Below, piece after piece: positions 25,301 to 32,052 of a stretch of DNA of 32,052 nucleotides. Positions within the stretch are counted from its first letter, which is position 1; every line of letters starts with the position of its first letter. The notes beneath the pieces are model-generated. The model was not told where the DNA came from, did not search any database, and saw nothing but the letters and a program-made list of their open reading frames with translations. The position numbers were made by a program, and so were the translations under genes. This DNA is from Marinobacter sp. (GTDB lineage Bacteria; Pseudomonadota; Gammaproteobacteria; Pseudomonadales; Oleiphilaceae), in contig JAKDUK010000029.1 in the NCBI GenBank assembly GCA_030457765.1, forward strand, positions 1 through 32,052. The letters are read 5' to 3'.

Positions 25301-26099
25301 GGTCTGAGGCCAGCGGCTCGACCTTGCCTTTCAGCTGTGCATCCAGATAGCCCCGACTGCGCCCTGCTATCGCGAGATCCCGAACGCTGCCCGAGAGCGC
25401 CAAATCAATGTCCCAAGTATCACCATAGGGCGGCGGCAGGTTCGCGTTGACCTCAAGATTGATCGGCCAGTCTCGCCGGGTTTCCATACGGCCAGAGGTC
25501 AGCACGGTGATATCGTCGAGCTGGTAGGAGACCCGCTCAAGCTGCCAATCTGCACCCGACCCGCCAGCATCCAGTTCAAACCTGTCCCACACCTTGCTGC
25601 CATTGAAGGTGAACCTGCCCAGCCGCACATCATCTACCCGCAATGCCAGCGGTAACTCAAACCCCGGCAGGCTGATATCCTCCGCCGGGCCTGGCTTTTG
25701 ATCTTCCTCGGAAGGCTGCACGTTAACGTCCAGCTGTTTTACATGGAGCGTATCCAGGCACAGCTGCAAATCAAACAAACAGGAGGGTGACCAGTCCACA
25801 CGGGGAGACTCCGCCAACACATCCACACCATAACCCCGCCATTGCACTCGATCCGCCTGCCAGTTTCCAAACAGGGAACCTTCATCATTAGCAGCCTCAA
25901 GCCCGGGTATCTGGTCGATTACCCAAGCCGTGCCCGTTTCAGAACGCAGAGCCAGCAGAACTGCCAACACCAGCACAATGGGCAGAAGCACAAACAGACC
26001 TAGCAGGAGCAGTAACCAGAAGCGCAGCCGACTTCTTCGCTTGCGCCTGGGTTGTTCGGTTTGATCGACGCTTTCGTTGTTTCTACGCACTTCCGTCAC
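22311..26099 (-). CDS. tamB: Translocation and assembly module subunit TamB (AsmA-like, DUF490)
   Basis: TamB is a very long periplasm-spanning beta-taco protein anchored in the inner membrane. It partners TamA and is implicated in outer-membrane protein assembly and phospholipid transport. It has about 1262 residues. A basic cytoplasmic head (RRKRRSRLRFW) is followed by one transmembrane helix (about 26-50), then long repetitive beta-rich sequence. The conserved C-terminal DUF490/TamB domain covers roughly the last 380 residues (GRVVDPRLPLPMEEVGVSVE, then GEIIIEGLPE, SYVILGRAPRG) and ends in an aromatic residue (IFYTRDF). The GTG at 26099 overlaps the tamA stop as GTGA. An ATG 11 codons earlier is also possible, so the exact start is uncertain. 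Confidence 0.95.
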   Translation of the reverse strand: MTEVRRNNESVDQTEQPRRKRRSRLRFWLLLLLGLFVLLPIVLVLAVLLALRSETGTAWVIDQIPGLEAANDEGSLFGNWQADRVQWRGYGVDVLAESPRVDWSPSCLFDLQLCLDTLHVKQLDVNVQPSEEDQKPGPAEDISLPGFELPLALRVDDVRLGRFTFNGSKVWDRFELDAGGSGADWQLERVSYQLDDITVLTSGRMETRRDWPINLEVNANLPPPYGDTWDIDLALSGSVRDLAIAGRSRGYLDAQLKGKVEPLASDLPANIRVSSARFQAAEALPETLVLQDWFVEAAGNLQNGFKTRAEATLPGTEGPVGLALDGQVTTAGAENVRLELATQNSSGKSTETEPETLVVTGNAQWQDGLSAEAKLQLRQFPWYSLLPDIDEPPVVLRTLDADASWRDGRYQASLTAEVDGPQGRAELATVVDGDISQVRITELSAVTGAGSLSGDGAVDFSGPLSWQAALELEDFNPGYWLPLLEANLSGDVTTQGKMTEGPVPAMQASWDLKGQWRSSSTVAAGQLDTSTGDWGVPELKLVIGDNRLEGSGSWGDELQAQVNLELPSPDKIMPDLGGEAELQLTLAGTPDAPRGQLVAKATELRWQDLLLIENLSLDAQLQSGFRLDSDLQADGVTVAGNDIQSLNLTAQGTQKSHQVAINVQQSDAGLELEFQGGAGEAWASWQGDLARGVIDVPGQDQDWVLESPAELAYATSGELSLAAHCWNWRQSSVCADDQVLLPVPSIAYRIDSFPAEALSPLLPESLRWYSSINGKIDFTFTDNGPDGHITVDAGEGRFELQLDGAWETLSYNTLTTDLDLEPGEANLAVRLSGPELGQLEVDMALDPMAEERTVEGQFKLDGLDIALAGLFTGLEEVAGEVNGEGTISGPLMKPAVQGKIALTNGRVVDPRLPLPMEEVGVSVELDGYSADIRGRIASNDRSEALIEGEVDWQGAPGGEVRITGDRLPISIEPFARLEVAPDLTIAFRDGALGVSGRIEVPRGEIIIEGLPEQAVSVSDDEVIVGVEPEEPLIQSLDMDVTVVVGDDRVSFAAFGVTGDLEGSLRIGNDMDTRGTLQLVNGEFEAYGQELELRRARILFVGSLAEPYLDIEAVRKVDAVVAGLRLSGPVQSPTTEVFSTPDMPQSDALSYVILGRAPRGQSDDGQMSKAAISLGLTQVNKVTGKIGEGFGIRDLTLEAEGSGDDTSVVASGYLSDDLSIRYGVGIFEPISTVALRYDLGKYFYLEAASGLAASLDIFYTRDF

Positions 26100-27829
26100 A
26101 GCTCCGGCCCCATCGAGAAGTGAACACGCCATTCGCCGCCAAATTCAGGATTAAGCCCCTTGGCGACATCCAGACGCAGCGGCCCCAGCGGACTGATCCA
26201 GCGAATACCCACACCCACGCCGGTCGCCAGAGGATCAAATAAATCGTTAATGGCGTTACCGTGATCGACAAACATCGCCGCGCGCCAGTTGTCAGCAAAT
26301 TCGTACTGATACTCAGCACTGCCTACCATCGTGTAACGGCCGCCCACGGGCACATCGTTGTCATTTTCTGGCGACAGTGTCTGGTAGCCGTAACCGCGTA
26401 CGCTCTGATCGCCACCAGCGAAGAAGCGCAACGAAGGTGGAACTTTTTTAAACTGGTTGGTTGCCACACCACCAAACTGAAAGCGGGTCAAAAACCGGTG
26501 TTTTCCAGCAAGCGTAATCAAGCCTTTGGCGATGGCGTTAACGTGCAGTATGTCCACGCTCGATAACGCTGCACGGTGCGCTCCACTAACATTAACCTGC
26601 AACCGGTAACCATGCGATGGATCCAGCGGTGAATCCGAATGTAGCTTGGAGTAGCCGATACCCGGAATCAAAAGCCTACTTGTGCCCTTTTCATCGTCAC
26701 CAATGTTAAACTGCTCACCTTCCCACCGCAGGGACAATACCTGCAGCCAACCATTATCCAATTGATGTTGCCACTGCTGCCCAAAAGTAAGTAATTCGGA
26801 TTCAACGTTTTCGATATCTTCGTGCTGATAGCCAGCGGTCAGACGGATCGAATCGGTCATAGGCGGGTCCAGAGGTAACTCATACCAGCCACTCACATTC
26901 TGCCTGGGCCCGGAAAGCTCTGTCTCGGCACCACGGGAATGCCCCATACGGTTTATCCAGTGCTCGCGCCAAGTACCTCGAAAGCGCGGCCCTACGTCGG
27001 TGGAAAAACCGACGCCTGTGGATATCGAACGACGATCGCGGCGAGTCAGCCCAACACCCACCGGAATGACACCTTCGTCGGCATTCCTTGGCGACGCATC
27101 TATGTCCACCCCGGCAAAGTATCCGCTACCAAGGAGATCACTATTAAGCTTTGCAATTTCGTCGGCGTGATAGGGGGTACCCGGTTCAAACGTGACATAC
27201 CGCCGCAGCAAATCGGTTTCAAACCAATGGTCTTCTTCAAAGCTCACATCGCCAAGTTGATAGCGTTCACCGCTTTCAAAAACCAGCACAATGTTGGCTG
27301 TCAAAGCTTTCGGATCAACCTCAAGAGTATGGGTAATGTAACGCCCATCAAAGTAGCCTCGTACGCGCGCGCGCGTCTGAAAAGTATTTCTCAGGTTTGT
27401 ATAATCGCCATGATTCAGTATATCGCCTTGCGCAGGGTGCGCCGGCAAATCATCAGCAAACTCTGGGTCAGAGGCTGCTGCCCCGCGGATTTCAACCGTT
27501 CGTGACTTGATTCGAACCGGATCACCAGGGGTAATTTCAAGGCTTAGCAAAGCCAGTTTATCGTCCTCGTCTTCTTCAACTTGCCACTCGACCACCGGGT
27601 TGTAATAGCCTAGCGCGCGCAATGCTTTACTGGCCTGGTCAACTGCGGTCGAGGCGTAGCGGCGAAGGTTTGAGGCACTGCGCCCTTCCACTTCGCCAAT
27701 AAATGCTTCTGCATTTTCCTTAAGCCCCGGGAAATCGCCATTCACATGGACCTCAACCTGATCGGCCAAGCCAGCTGACGAAAACAAGGCAAGCAGCAAC
27801 CCTAAAAGCCGGGGCAGATCCGGTTTCAT
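26096..27829 (-). CDS. tamA: Translocation and assembly module subunit TamA (Omp85 family)
   Basis: TamA is an outer-membrane Omp85 barrel that pairs with TamB. From the ATG at 27829 it has 577 residues. The signal peptide (KPDLPRLLGLLLALFSSAGLA) is followed by three POTRA-like domains up to about residue 255 and a 16-strand barrel with the Omp85 loop-6 motif FFAGGDQSVRGYGYQTLSP. The C-terminal strand reads GPLRLDVAKGLN...FSMGPEL. A GTG/ATG pair at 27850-27853 would put eight residues before the signal peptide and is less likely. tamB overlaps it by four bases. The region upstream overlaps possible 5' extensions of the divergent voltage-sensor-like gene. Confidence 0.95.
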   Translation of the reverse strand: MKPDLPRLLGLLLALFSSAGLADQVEVHVNGDFPGLKENAEAFIGEVEGRSASNLRRYASTAVDQASKALRALGYYNPVVEWQVEEDEDDKLALLSLEITPGDPVRIKSRTVEIRGAAASDPEFADDLPAHPAQGDILNHGDYTNLRNTFQTRARVRGYFDGRYITHTLEVDPKALTANIVLVFESGERYQLGDVSFEEDHWFETDLLRRYVTFEPGTPYHADEIAKLNSDLLGSGYFAGVDIDASPRNADEGVIPVGVGLTRRDRRSISTGVGFSTDVGPRFRGTWREHWINRMGHSRGAETELSGPRQNVSGWYELPLDPPMTDSIRLTAGYQHEDIENVESELLTFGQQWQHQLDNGWLQVLSLRWEGEQFNIGDDEKGTSRLLIPGIGYSKLHSDSPLDPSHGYRLQVNVSGAHRAALSSVDILHVNAIAKGLITLAGKHRFLTRFQFGGVATNQFKKVPPSLRFFAGGDQSVRGYGYQTLSPENDNDVPVGGRYTMVGSAEYQYEFADNWRAAMFVDHGNAINDLFDPLATGVGVGIRWISPLGPLRLDVAKGLNPEFGGEWRVHFSMGPEL

Positions 27830-28021
27830 AATATGATCAAGTGATAGCATCACGCGGCTTCAGTGTTAGACATGGCGAACAGGTTACCGCTAAATCGTGT
27901 GACTTTAATAGCAAACGGTCAAGTTAACCTGCATCGCCATAAGTCGTCGGCTTGGCGCAATTACGCTAACCTGTCAAAAACCAACGATTTCAATTGCACA
28001 ACAAACGATGGATACCAGCGA

Positions 28022-29029
28022 ATGCTGAACATTAAACTCGCGAACCTGAAATCCAGCCACCAGCTTATCTGGTTTATTATCGACTTCGTGATGCTTGGCC
28101 TGCTGATCATCAACCTTGGGTTCATTATCTGGGATTCCGTATACAACTTCGTTGCTATTCAGAATGTACTGAAAGAAAACCTTCCCACGCTTCAGGCCCT
28201 CTACCACCCAATCCATGAGAACTTCATATTTTATGACGCAATGTTCGTGGCGGTTTTCCTTACCGAATTTTTTGTGCGCTGGGGCTATGCCATTAAGGCC
28301 AAAGAATACGATCGCTGGTACTTCTACCCATTCATCCACTGGTATGACCTGATTGGCTGTATCCCTGTAGGAAGCCTGAGATTCCTGCGGGTTTTAAGGG
28401 TAATCTCGATTATTTATCGCCTGCATCAGTACAAAATTATCGATGTAACCGGCAGCAGCGCTTACCGCTTCGTGAACTTCTACTACGAAGCCTTCATGGA
28501 AGAGCTTTCGGATCGCATCGTCGCCAAGGTTTTGAGCGGTGTTCAGCACGAGATAACGCTCGGCTCGCCGCTGTTCGAGAAAATCCAGAACGACATCCTG
28601 TACCCACGGCGCAAGATGCTTTCAGAATGGATTTCAACCCGCGTAGCAGAAGCGGCGCAAGAGGGCTACGTACCCAATCGCGGTGCTTTGAGAAGCTACC
28701 TTGAAGCCAGGGTTGACCATGCGCTTGAGCAGAACGTGGAGCTTTCACGGCTAAAATACCTGCCAGTGGTGGGGTCCACCATCAAGGACACCCTGGAAGA
28801 CGCGGTGGGCGATATTGTTGCCAATGTTATTCAGCAGATTCTCGAAGACCTGGCCTCTTCGGAAAATCACGGGTTTATTGAAGACATTGTAAATGTCTTT
28901 ATACGCAGGCCCGGCGCATCGGAAAACGAGAACGAAAGAAACGACGCACTGATCGCGTTGATCATCGAAATTATCGAAGCCATAAAAGGCCAGGTTAAAG
29001 TCAAGCGCTGGAGGGAAGAGCTTCCCTGA
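28022..29029 (+). CDS. Voltage-sensor-like membrane protein without a visible pore domain
   Basis: From the ATG at 28022 it has 335 residues. The first about 140 residues look like an S1-S4 voltage-sensor domain of the ion transport superfamily. S1 is at about 15-40. S2 (68-90) has the acidic charge-transfer-type residue E82 in FLTEFFVRW. S3 (101-116) has D109 in HWYDLIGCIP. S4 carries arginines every third residue (R120, R123, R126) and then R133, H135 and K138. No S5-S6 pair or selectivity-filter motif follows. The rest (about 145-335) is charged, helical and probably cytoplasmic. In-frame starts at 27863 (GTG) and 27872 (ATG) would add about 50 non-hydrophobic residues overlapping the tamA leader. 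The true start is uncertain. Function unknown. Confidence 0.75.
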   Translation: MLNIKLANLKSSHQLIWFIIDFVMLGLLIINLGFIIWDSVYNFVAIQNVLKENLPTLQALYHPIHENFIFYDAMFVAVFLTEFFVRWGYAIKAKEYDRWYFYPFIHWYDLIGCIPVGSLRFLRVLRVISIIYRLHQYKIIDVTGSSAYRFVNFYYEAFMEELSDRIVAKVLSGVQHEITLGSPLFEKIQNDILYPRRKMLSEWISTRVAEAAQEGYVPNRGALRSYLEARVDHALEQNVELSRLKYLPVVGSTIKDTLEDAVGDIVANVIQQILEDLASSENHGFIEDIVNVFIRRPGASENENERNDALIALIIEIIEAIKGQVKVKRWREELP

Positions 29030-29208
29030 CTGGCACACCTGAAGGCGCACCCGGGAGGGCCTGGCATTTAGTGTGCAGGTTTTCGCGCACCCACAGCACT
29101 CTCAACTATCCAAAACGATCCTTTTATTTTGGTGAATAGGTACCATTCTCATTGCAATCACAAAACATTCATCTATTATATTAGTTAACAGAAGATGGGA
29201 GGTGAATC

Positions 29209-29880
29209 ATGAGATACCAAAGCATTCTTGGCAACTGCAACGAAACAACCATTGGCCGGATGGTCGAGCAATGCCCCGAAACATCCACTGTGTTCCAGAG
29301 CTACAGCCTGAGTGTGAACGATGATCGCAGTAAAACCGTGCAGCAGGCAGCAGCACAAGCAGGTATAGCGGGAAAAACTCTGTGTCGGCAGCTATTTGAT
29401 GTATGCATGGAGCACAAGCCGCTGGAGGATATGGAGACCGACACGCTACTCGAACTCCTGAGCACCGAGTATGACGCCGTTCATCTTGAACAGCTGCCGG
29501 CCCTGCACCGCCTGGCAAGAAAAATTGAAGCCGTGCACCGGGCTAGCCCAGACGTGCCTCTGGGCATCACACGCGCCGTAAAACAGCTTGAGCAAACACT
29601 GACCGACCACGTAAAGCGTGAGGAAGCCTACGTTTTGTCCCGCCTGGAACACGACAAGTCACCCAGCCCAGACACCCCTATTGGCCAGATGAACGACGAA
29701 CATGAAGCCATTAAAAAGCAACTTCGGGGATTAAGGGAACTGACTCACAACTACCAAGTACCCGAAGCCGCCTGTCGCTCATGGCGCAAGTTGTATGAAG
29801 AGCTGAAAGGATTGGATTTCAGCTTGTCGGAACAGATTTATCTCGAGCGAGATATTCTGTTCCCAAGATTCCAGTTCTGA
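29209..29880 (+). CDS. Degenerate RIC/YtfE-like hemerythrin-type protein
   Basis: The protein has 223 residues. It has the architecture of iron-sulfur cluster repair di-iron proteins (YtfE/ScdA): a short N-terminal ScdA_N-like domain (IGRMVEQCPETSTVFQSYSL, about 15-34) and a hemerythrin-like four-helix domain (about 85-220). The C-terminal part strongly resembles YtfE (LRELTHNYQVPEAACRSW, ILFPR). However, the N-terminal di-cysteine (CCGG) is replaced by V36-N37-D38-D39. By alignment from memory, two His ligand positions are D89 and Q209, while H110, H134, E138, H165 and E213 are kept. A good GGAGGT site precedes the ATG. It may bind a different or single metal centre, or act as a sensor; not a confident RIC enzyme. 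Confidence 0.82.
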   Translation: MRYQSILGNCNETTIGRMVEQCPETSTVFQSYSLSVNDDRSKTVQQAAAQAGIAGKTLCRQLFDVCMEHKPLEDMETDTLLELLSTEYDAVHLEQLPALHRLARKIEAVHRASPDVPLGITRAVKQLEQTLTDHVKREEAYVLSRLEHDKSPSPDTPIGQMNDEHEAIKKQLRGLRELTHNYQVPEAACRSWRKLYEELKGLDFSLSEQIYLERDILFPRFQF

Positions 29881-29926
29881 GGCGTTCAGAAAATATTTAC
29901 TGAACAAGATGCTATAGAAAGGAAGG

Positions 29927-29958
29927 GAACGAGTAGCCCCGCAGAGACCTACTCGTTC
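29927..29958. terminator. Bidirectional hairpin terminator between the RIC-like gene and the cysJI operon
   Basis: GAACGAGTAG and CTACTCGTTC form a perfect 10-bp stem with a 12-base loop. On the plus strand it is followed by TTTTC, so it should terminate the RIC-like gene 47 bases after its stop. On the minus strand it starts within the last codons of the small ORF after cysI and is followed by a weaker pyrimidine tract. Confidence 0.8.
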
Positions 29959-30167
29959 TTTTCAATATAAGTCTCATAAACCCTAATCGATGTCAGCAAG
30001 CTATCGCGGTAAGCCGCGCCATACTGATTACCGCCAGAATCCGCTTCACGAATGGCGGCGGTATACTGCCGGGAGCCCTGCTGAGCAAACGCAACGGCAG
30101 CCGATACGCCGTCCCGTCCCGCCACAAAGGCAAGACGTTCCCATTCTTTGGTTTCTGCGTCACTCAT
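29949..30167 (-). CDS. Small hypothetical protein at the end of the cysJI operon
   Basis: The protein has 72 residues. It is helical and Ala-rich with no membrane segment or cysteine. It begins MSDAETKEWERLAFVAGRDG and has a regular pattern SAAVAFAQQGSRQYTAAIRE, then YRDSLLTSIRVYETYIEKN. A GGGAG ribosome-binding site is at good spacing, and it starts only 24 bases after the cysI stop, so it is probably cotranscribed. I do not recognise a characterised family. Its stop codon lies in the operon-end hairpin. A structural or accessory role near sulfite reductase is only a guess from position. Confidence 0.7.
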   Translation of the reverse strand: MSDAETKEWERLAFVAGRDGVSAAVAFAQQGSRQYTAAIREADSGGNQYGAAYRDSLLTSIRVYETYIEKNE

Positions 30168-30191
30168 AAAGCTCCCATTTTGCAGTCGATT

Positions 30192-31889
30192 TTATTTCAA
30201 CGGCTGGTGCAGCATAGCCGGTGTGCGCTCTTCCTCCACAATACCAGTCCTGACCAAGAAATCACCAAACCGTTCCTCCGCAGAACGATCCTGCTGGTAC
30301 GCACGAAACAACGGCCGCAATTCATTGAGCACTGTTTCGGTATCAATGTTTTCCCGATACAGCCGGTTCATCCGCTGACCAGAAAAATCCGCACCCAGAT
30401 AAAGATTGTACTTGCCCGGCGCCTTACCAGTCAGCCCGATCTCCCCCAAATACGGGCGGGCACAGCCGTTGGGGCAGCCGGTAATGCGCAAGTTTATTGC
30501 ATCTGGCTCCAACCCTTCCTCCGCCATGGTTTGCTCCACGCGGGTGACAAAACCTGGCAGGAAGCGTTCGGCTTCTGCCATGGCCAGGCCACAGGTGGGA
30601 AAGGCCACACAGGCCATGGAATTCTGGCGCAGTGGTGTGCTGCGATTACCAGCATCCAGTTTGTATTCTTCTACGATGGCATTCACGGCAGCCACGGTTT
30701 CTGGCGGCACGTTGGCGATTACCAGGTTCTGGTTACAGGTAATGCGAAAGCTGCCGCTGTGAACCTCCGCAATTTTACGCAGCGCGGTTCTCAGCAGCCC
30801 GTTTTCTGTATCTGCCACCCGACCAGTGGGGATAAGCAGTGTTAGGTGCTGGTTGCCATCTTCGCCTTCAACCCAGCCAAACCGATCGCCGTTGCGGCTC
30901 AAACTGAAAGAGCGGGGTCGCTCAAAAGCCTGCCCGTGGTACTCGGCAAAGCGCTCCTGGAACCAGTCCATGCCGTAATCATCAATGGTGTATTTGAAGC
31001 GCGCGTGGGCGCGATTGGTTCGGTCACCAAAATCCCGCTGAATGGCACAAATGGCTTCACAGGCATCCACAATCTGCTCTTTCGGCACATAGCCCGCCAT
31101 GGTGGCCAAGCGCGGGTAAGTAGCCGGGTCGCCATAGGTCAGCCCCATGCCACCGCCAACCACGATATTGAAACCACGAATCTGGTCGTCTTCCACAATG
31201 GCAATCAGGCCAATGTCGTTGGCAAACACATCGCAGTCGTTCTCCGGAGGCACCGCCAGCGCAATCTTGAACTTACGGGGCAGGTACTTATGCCCGTAGA
31301 AGGGCTCTTCTTCCTCGCCCAGCTTTTCGACACACTCTTCACCCAGCCAAATTTCTGCATAAGCCGCTGAGCGCCAGCGTAAACGCTCACTGATCGCCAG
31401 TGACAAGTCGTGAATCTCACCGTGCAGTTGCGACTGGTGCGGGTTCACGTTGCTGATCACGTTACGGTTTACGTCCCCGCAAGCGCCGCGGCTGTCCAGC
31501 CCCAGAGCATTTATTTTTTGCATGAACGGCTGCATCTGCTCCTTGAACACGCCGTGGAACTGAAAAGTCTGGCGCGTGGTCAGGCGCAGGGTGGAATCGG
31601 CACACTCGTCGGCAATTTTATCCAGCCCCAACCACTGGTCTGTGGTCAGCACGCCACCCGGCAAGCGCAGCCGCACCATAAACTGGTACAAAGGCTCCAG
31701 TTTCTGACGCCGGCGTTCATCCCGCACTTCCCGGTCATCTTGCTGGTAAGAACCGTGGAATTTTGTCAGTTTGGTGTCATCTTCCGGCAAGGCGCCGGTG
31801 GTGCGGTCAGCCAGCCCCTCCAGAATGGTTCCGCGAAGGTAGTTGCTCTCGCGCTTGATGATTTCGGCTTCTGGCAGTTTTTCACTCAT
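30192..31889 (-). CDS. cysI: Sulfite reductase (NADPH) hemoprotein beta subunit CysI
   Basis: CysI reduces sulfite to sulfide in cysteine biosynthesis using siroheme coupled to a [4Fe-4S] cluster. It has 565 residues, near the usual length. The four cluster cysteines are in CVAFPTC (C-x5-C) and TGCPNGCARPYLGEIGLTGK (C-x3-C). Siroheme-binding arginines are in RLTTRQTFQFHG, and the assimilatory ferredoxin-like/sulfite reductase repeat is recognisable twice. The ATG at 31889 overlaps the cysJ stop by one base (TAATG), typical of the cysJI operon. It receives electrons from the CysJ flavoprotein encoded just upstream. Confidence 0.97.
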   Translation of the reverse strand: MSEKLPEAEIIKRESNYLRGTILEGLADRTTGALPEDDTKLTKFHGSYQQDDREVRDERRRQKLEPLYQFMVRLRLPGGVLTTDQWLGLDKIADECADSTLRLTTRQTFQFHGVFKEQMQPFMQKINALGLDSRGACGDVNRNVISNVNPHQSQLHGEIHDLSLAISERLRWRSAAYAEIWLGEECVEKLGEEEEPFYGHKYLPRKFKIALAVPPENDCDVFANDIGLIAIVEDDQIRGFNIVVGGGMGLTYGDPATYPRLATMAGYVPKEQIVDACEAICAIQRDFGDRTNRAHARFKYTIDDYGMDWFQERFAEYHGQAFERPRSFSLSRNGDRFGWVEGEDGNQHLTLLIPTGRVADTENGLLRTALRKIAEVHSGSFRITCNQNLVIANVPPETVAAVNAIVEEYKLDAGNRSTPLRQNSMACVAFPTCGLAMAEAERFLPGFVTRVEQTMAEEGLEPDAINLRITGCPNGCARPYLGEIGLTGKAPGKYNLYLGADFSGQRMNRLYRENIDTETVLNELRPLFRAYQQDRSAEERFGDFLVRTGIVEEERTPAMLHQPLK

Positions 31890-32052
31890 TAGTACACATC
31901 CCGCAAATAACGTTTATCCCGGTTTAGCTGACGCAGATAATCTTCAGCCTGCTCCTGATTCAGCCCACCGTGCTTACTGATAATATCCAGCAATGCCTGA
32001 TGCACATCCGGCGCCATTTTGTCGGCATCGCCGCACACATACAGGCTCGCGC
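31889..32052 (-). CDS. cysJ: Sulfite reductase flavoprotein alpha subunit CysJ (partial, C-terminal end)
   Basis: The last 53 or so codons are present. They read SLYVCGDADKMAPDVHQALL, a middle part with GGLNQEQAEDYLRQL, and end in KRYLRDVY. The YVCGDA-x-KMA motif and the terminal RYxRDVY are hallmarks of the CysJ/ferredoxin-NADP-reductase-type C-terminus. The terminal Tyr stacks on FAD in this family. The N-terminal flavodoxin and FAD/NADPH domains lie outside the window. Confidence 0.93.
   Translation of the reverse strand, partial: ASLYVCGDADKMAPDVHQALLDIISKHGGLNQEQAEDYLRQLNRDKRYLRDVY

Noticed and set aside
27863..28021. N-terminal extension of the voltage-sensor-like protein from a GTG or ATG near 27863-27872
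   Set aside because: The extra 50 residues are polar and unpatterned, and would run through the tamA leader. The ATG at 28022 directly precedes the hydrophobic domain. Not fully excluded.
29013..29026. GGGAAG-AG-CTTCCC palindrome at the end of the voltage-sensor-like gene as a terminator
   Set aside because: The loop would be only two bases, it overlaps coding sequence and no T-run follows.
29100..29208. Possible NsrR or FNR operator upstream of the RIC-like gene
   Set aside because: The AT-rich stretch has no convincing dyad with either consensus. Only weak sigma-70-like hexamers are present.
1..32052. Mobile elements, CRISPR arrays, tRNA or rRNA genes
   Set aside because: No transposase-like or integrase-like protein, no spaced direct repeats and no cloverleaf-like or rRNA stretches were seen on either strand by eye.

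Overview
This is a chromosomal stretch of a polarly flagellated gammaproteobacterium. The FleQ/FleS/FleR sigma-54 flagellar hierarchy, the order fliEFGHIJ - STAS/phosphatase/Hpt - fliKLMNO, and the lexA-sulA pair resemble Pseudomonas and Marinobacter. A moderately GC-rich marine Marinobacter-like organism is my best guess from gene order and protein likeness; this is inference. I see no insertion sequence, prophage, CRISPR array, tRNA or rRNA. No gene-free stretch exceeds about 240 bases.

Region 1 (1-17247, all minus strand) is a flagellar cluster. Read in the direction of transcription it contains a FliT-like gene, fleQ (master activator, behind a sigma-70-type promoter), fleS-fleR (sensor kinase and regulator), then after a strong terminator fliE-F-G-H-I-J (basal body, MS ring, switch and export ATPase). 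Next comes a three-gene signalling module equivalent to HsbA (STAS), HsbR (receiver + PP2C phosphatase + kinase-like ATPase) and HptB (phosphotransfer), followed by fliK, fliL, fliM, fliN and a fliO cut by the window edge. I found four good sigma-54 (-24/-12) promoter matches, upstream of fleS, fliE, fliK and fliL. This fits FleQ-driven sequential expression.

Region 2 (17337-22273) is a mixed group. It contains a secreted DUF1329 protein (minus), a small acidic unknown protein (plus), and sulA-lexA (minus). Two perfect LexA boxes lie between lexA and a divergent two-gene operon that encodes an ATP-dependent amidoligase-family protein and a class I glutamine-amidotransferase-like gamma-glutamyl hydrolase, translationally coupled.

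Region 3 (22311-29029) has tamA-tamB (outer-membrane translocation and assembly/lipid transport module, minus). Divergent from it is a gene for a voltage-sensor-like membrane protein with no visible pore.

Region 4 (29209-32052) has a degenerate iron-sulfur-repair (RIC/YtfE-like) hemerythrin-type protein (plus). It is convergent, across a shared hairpin terminator, with an assimilatory sulfite reductase operon cysJ (partial)-cysI-small unknown ORF (minus).

The best candidates for something new are the poreless voltage-sensor protein, the RIC-like protein that has lost its cysteines and apparently two iron ligands, and the amidoligase/amidohydrolase pair facing the SOS regulator. The flagellar signalling module is notable but has known counterparts.
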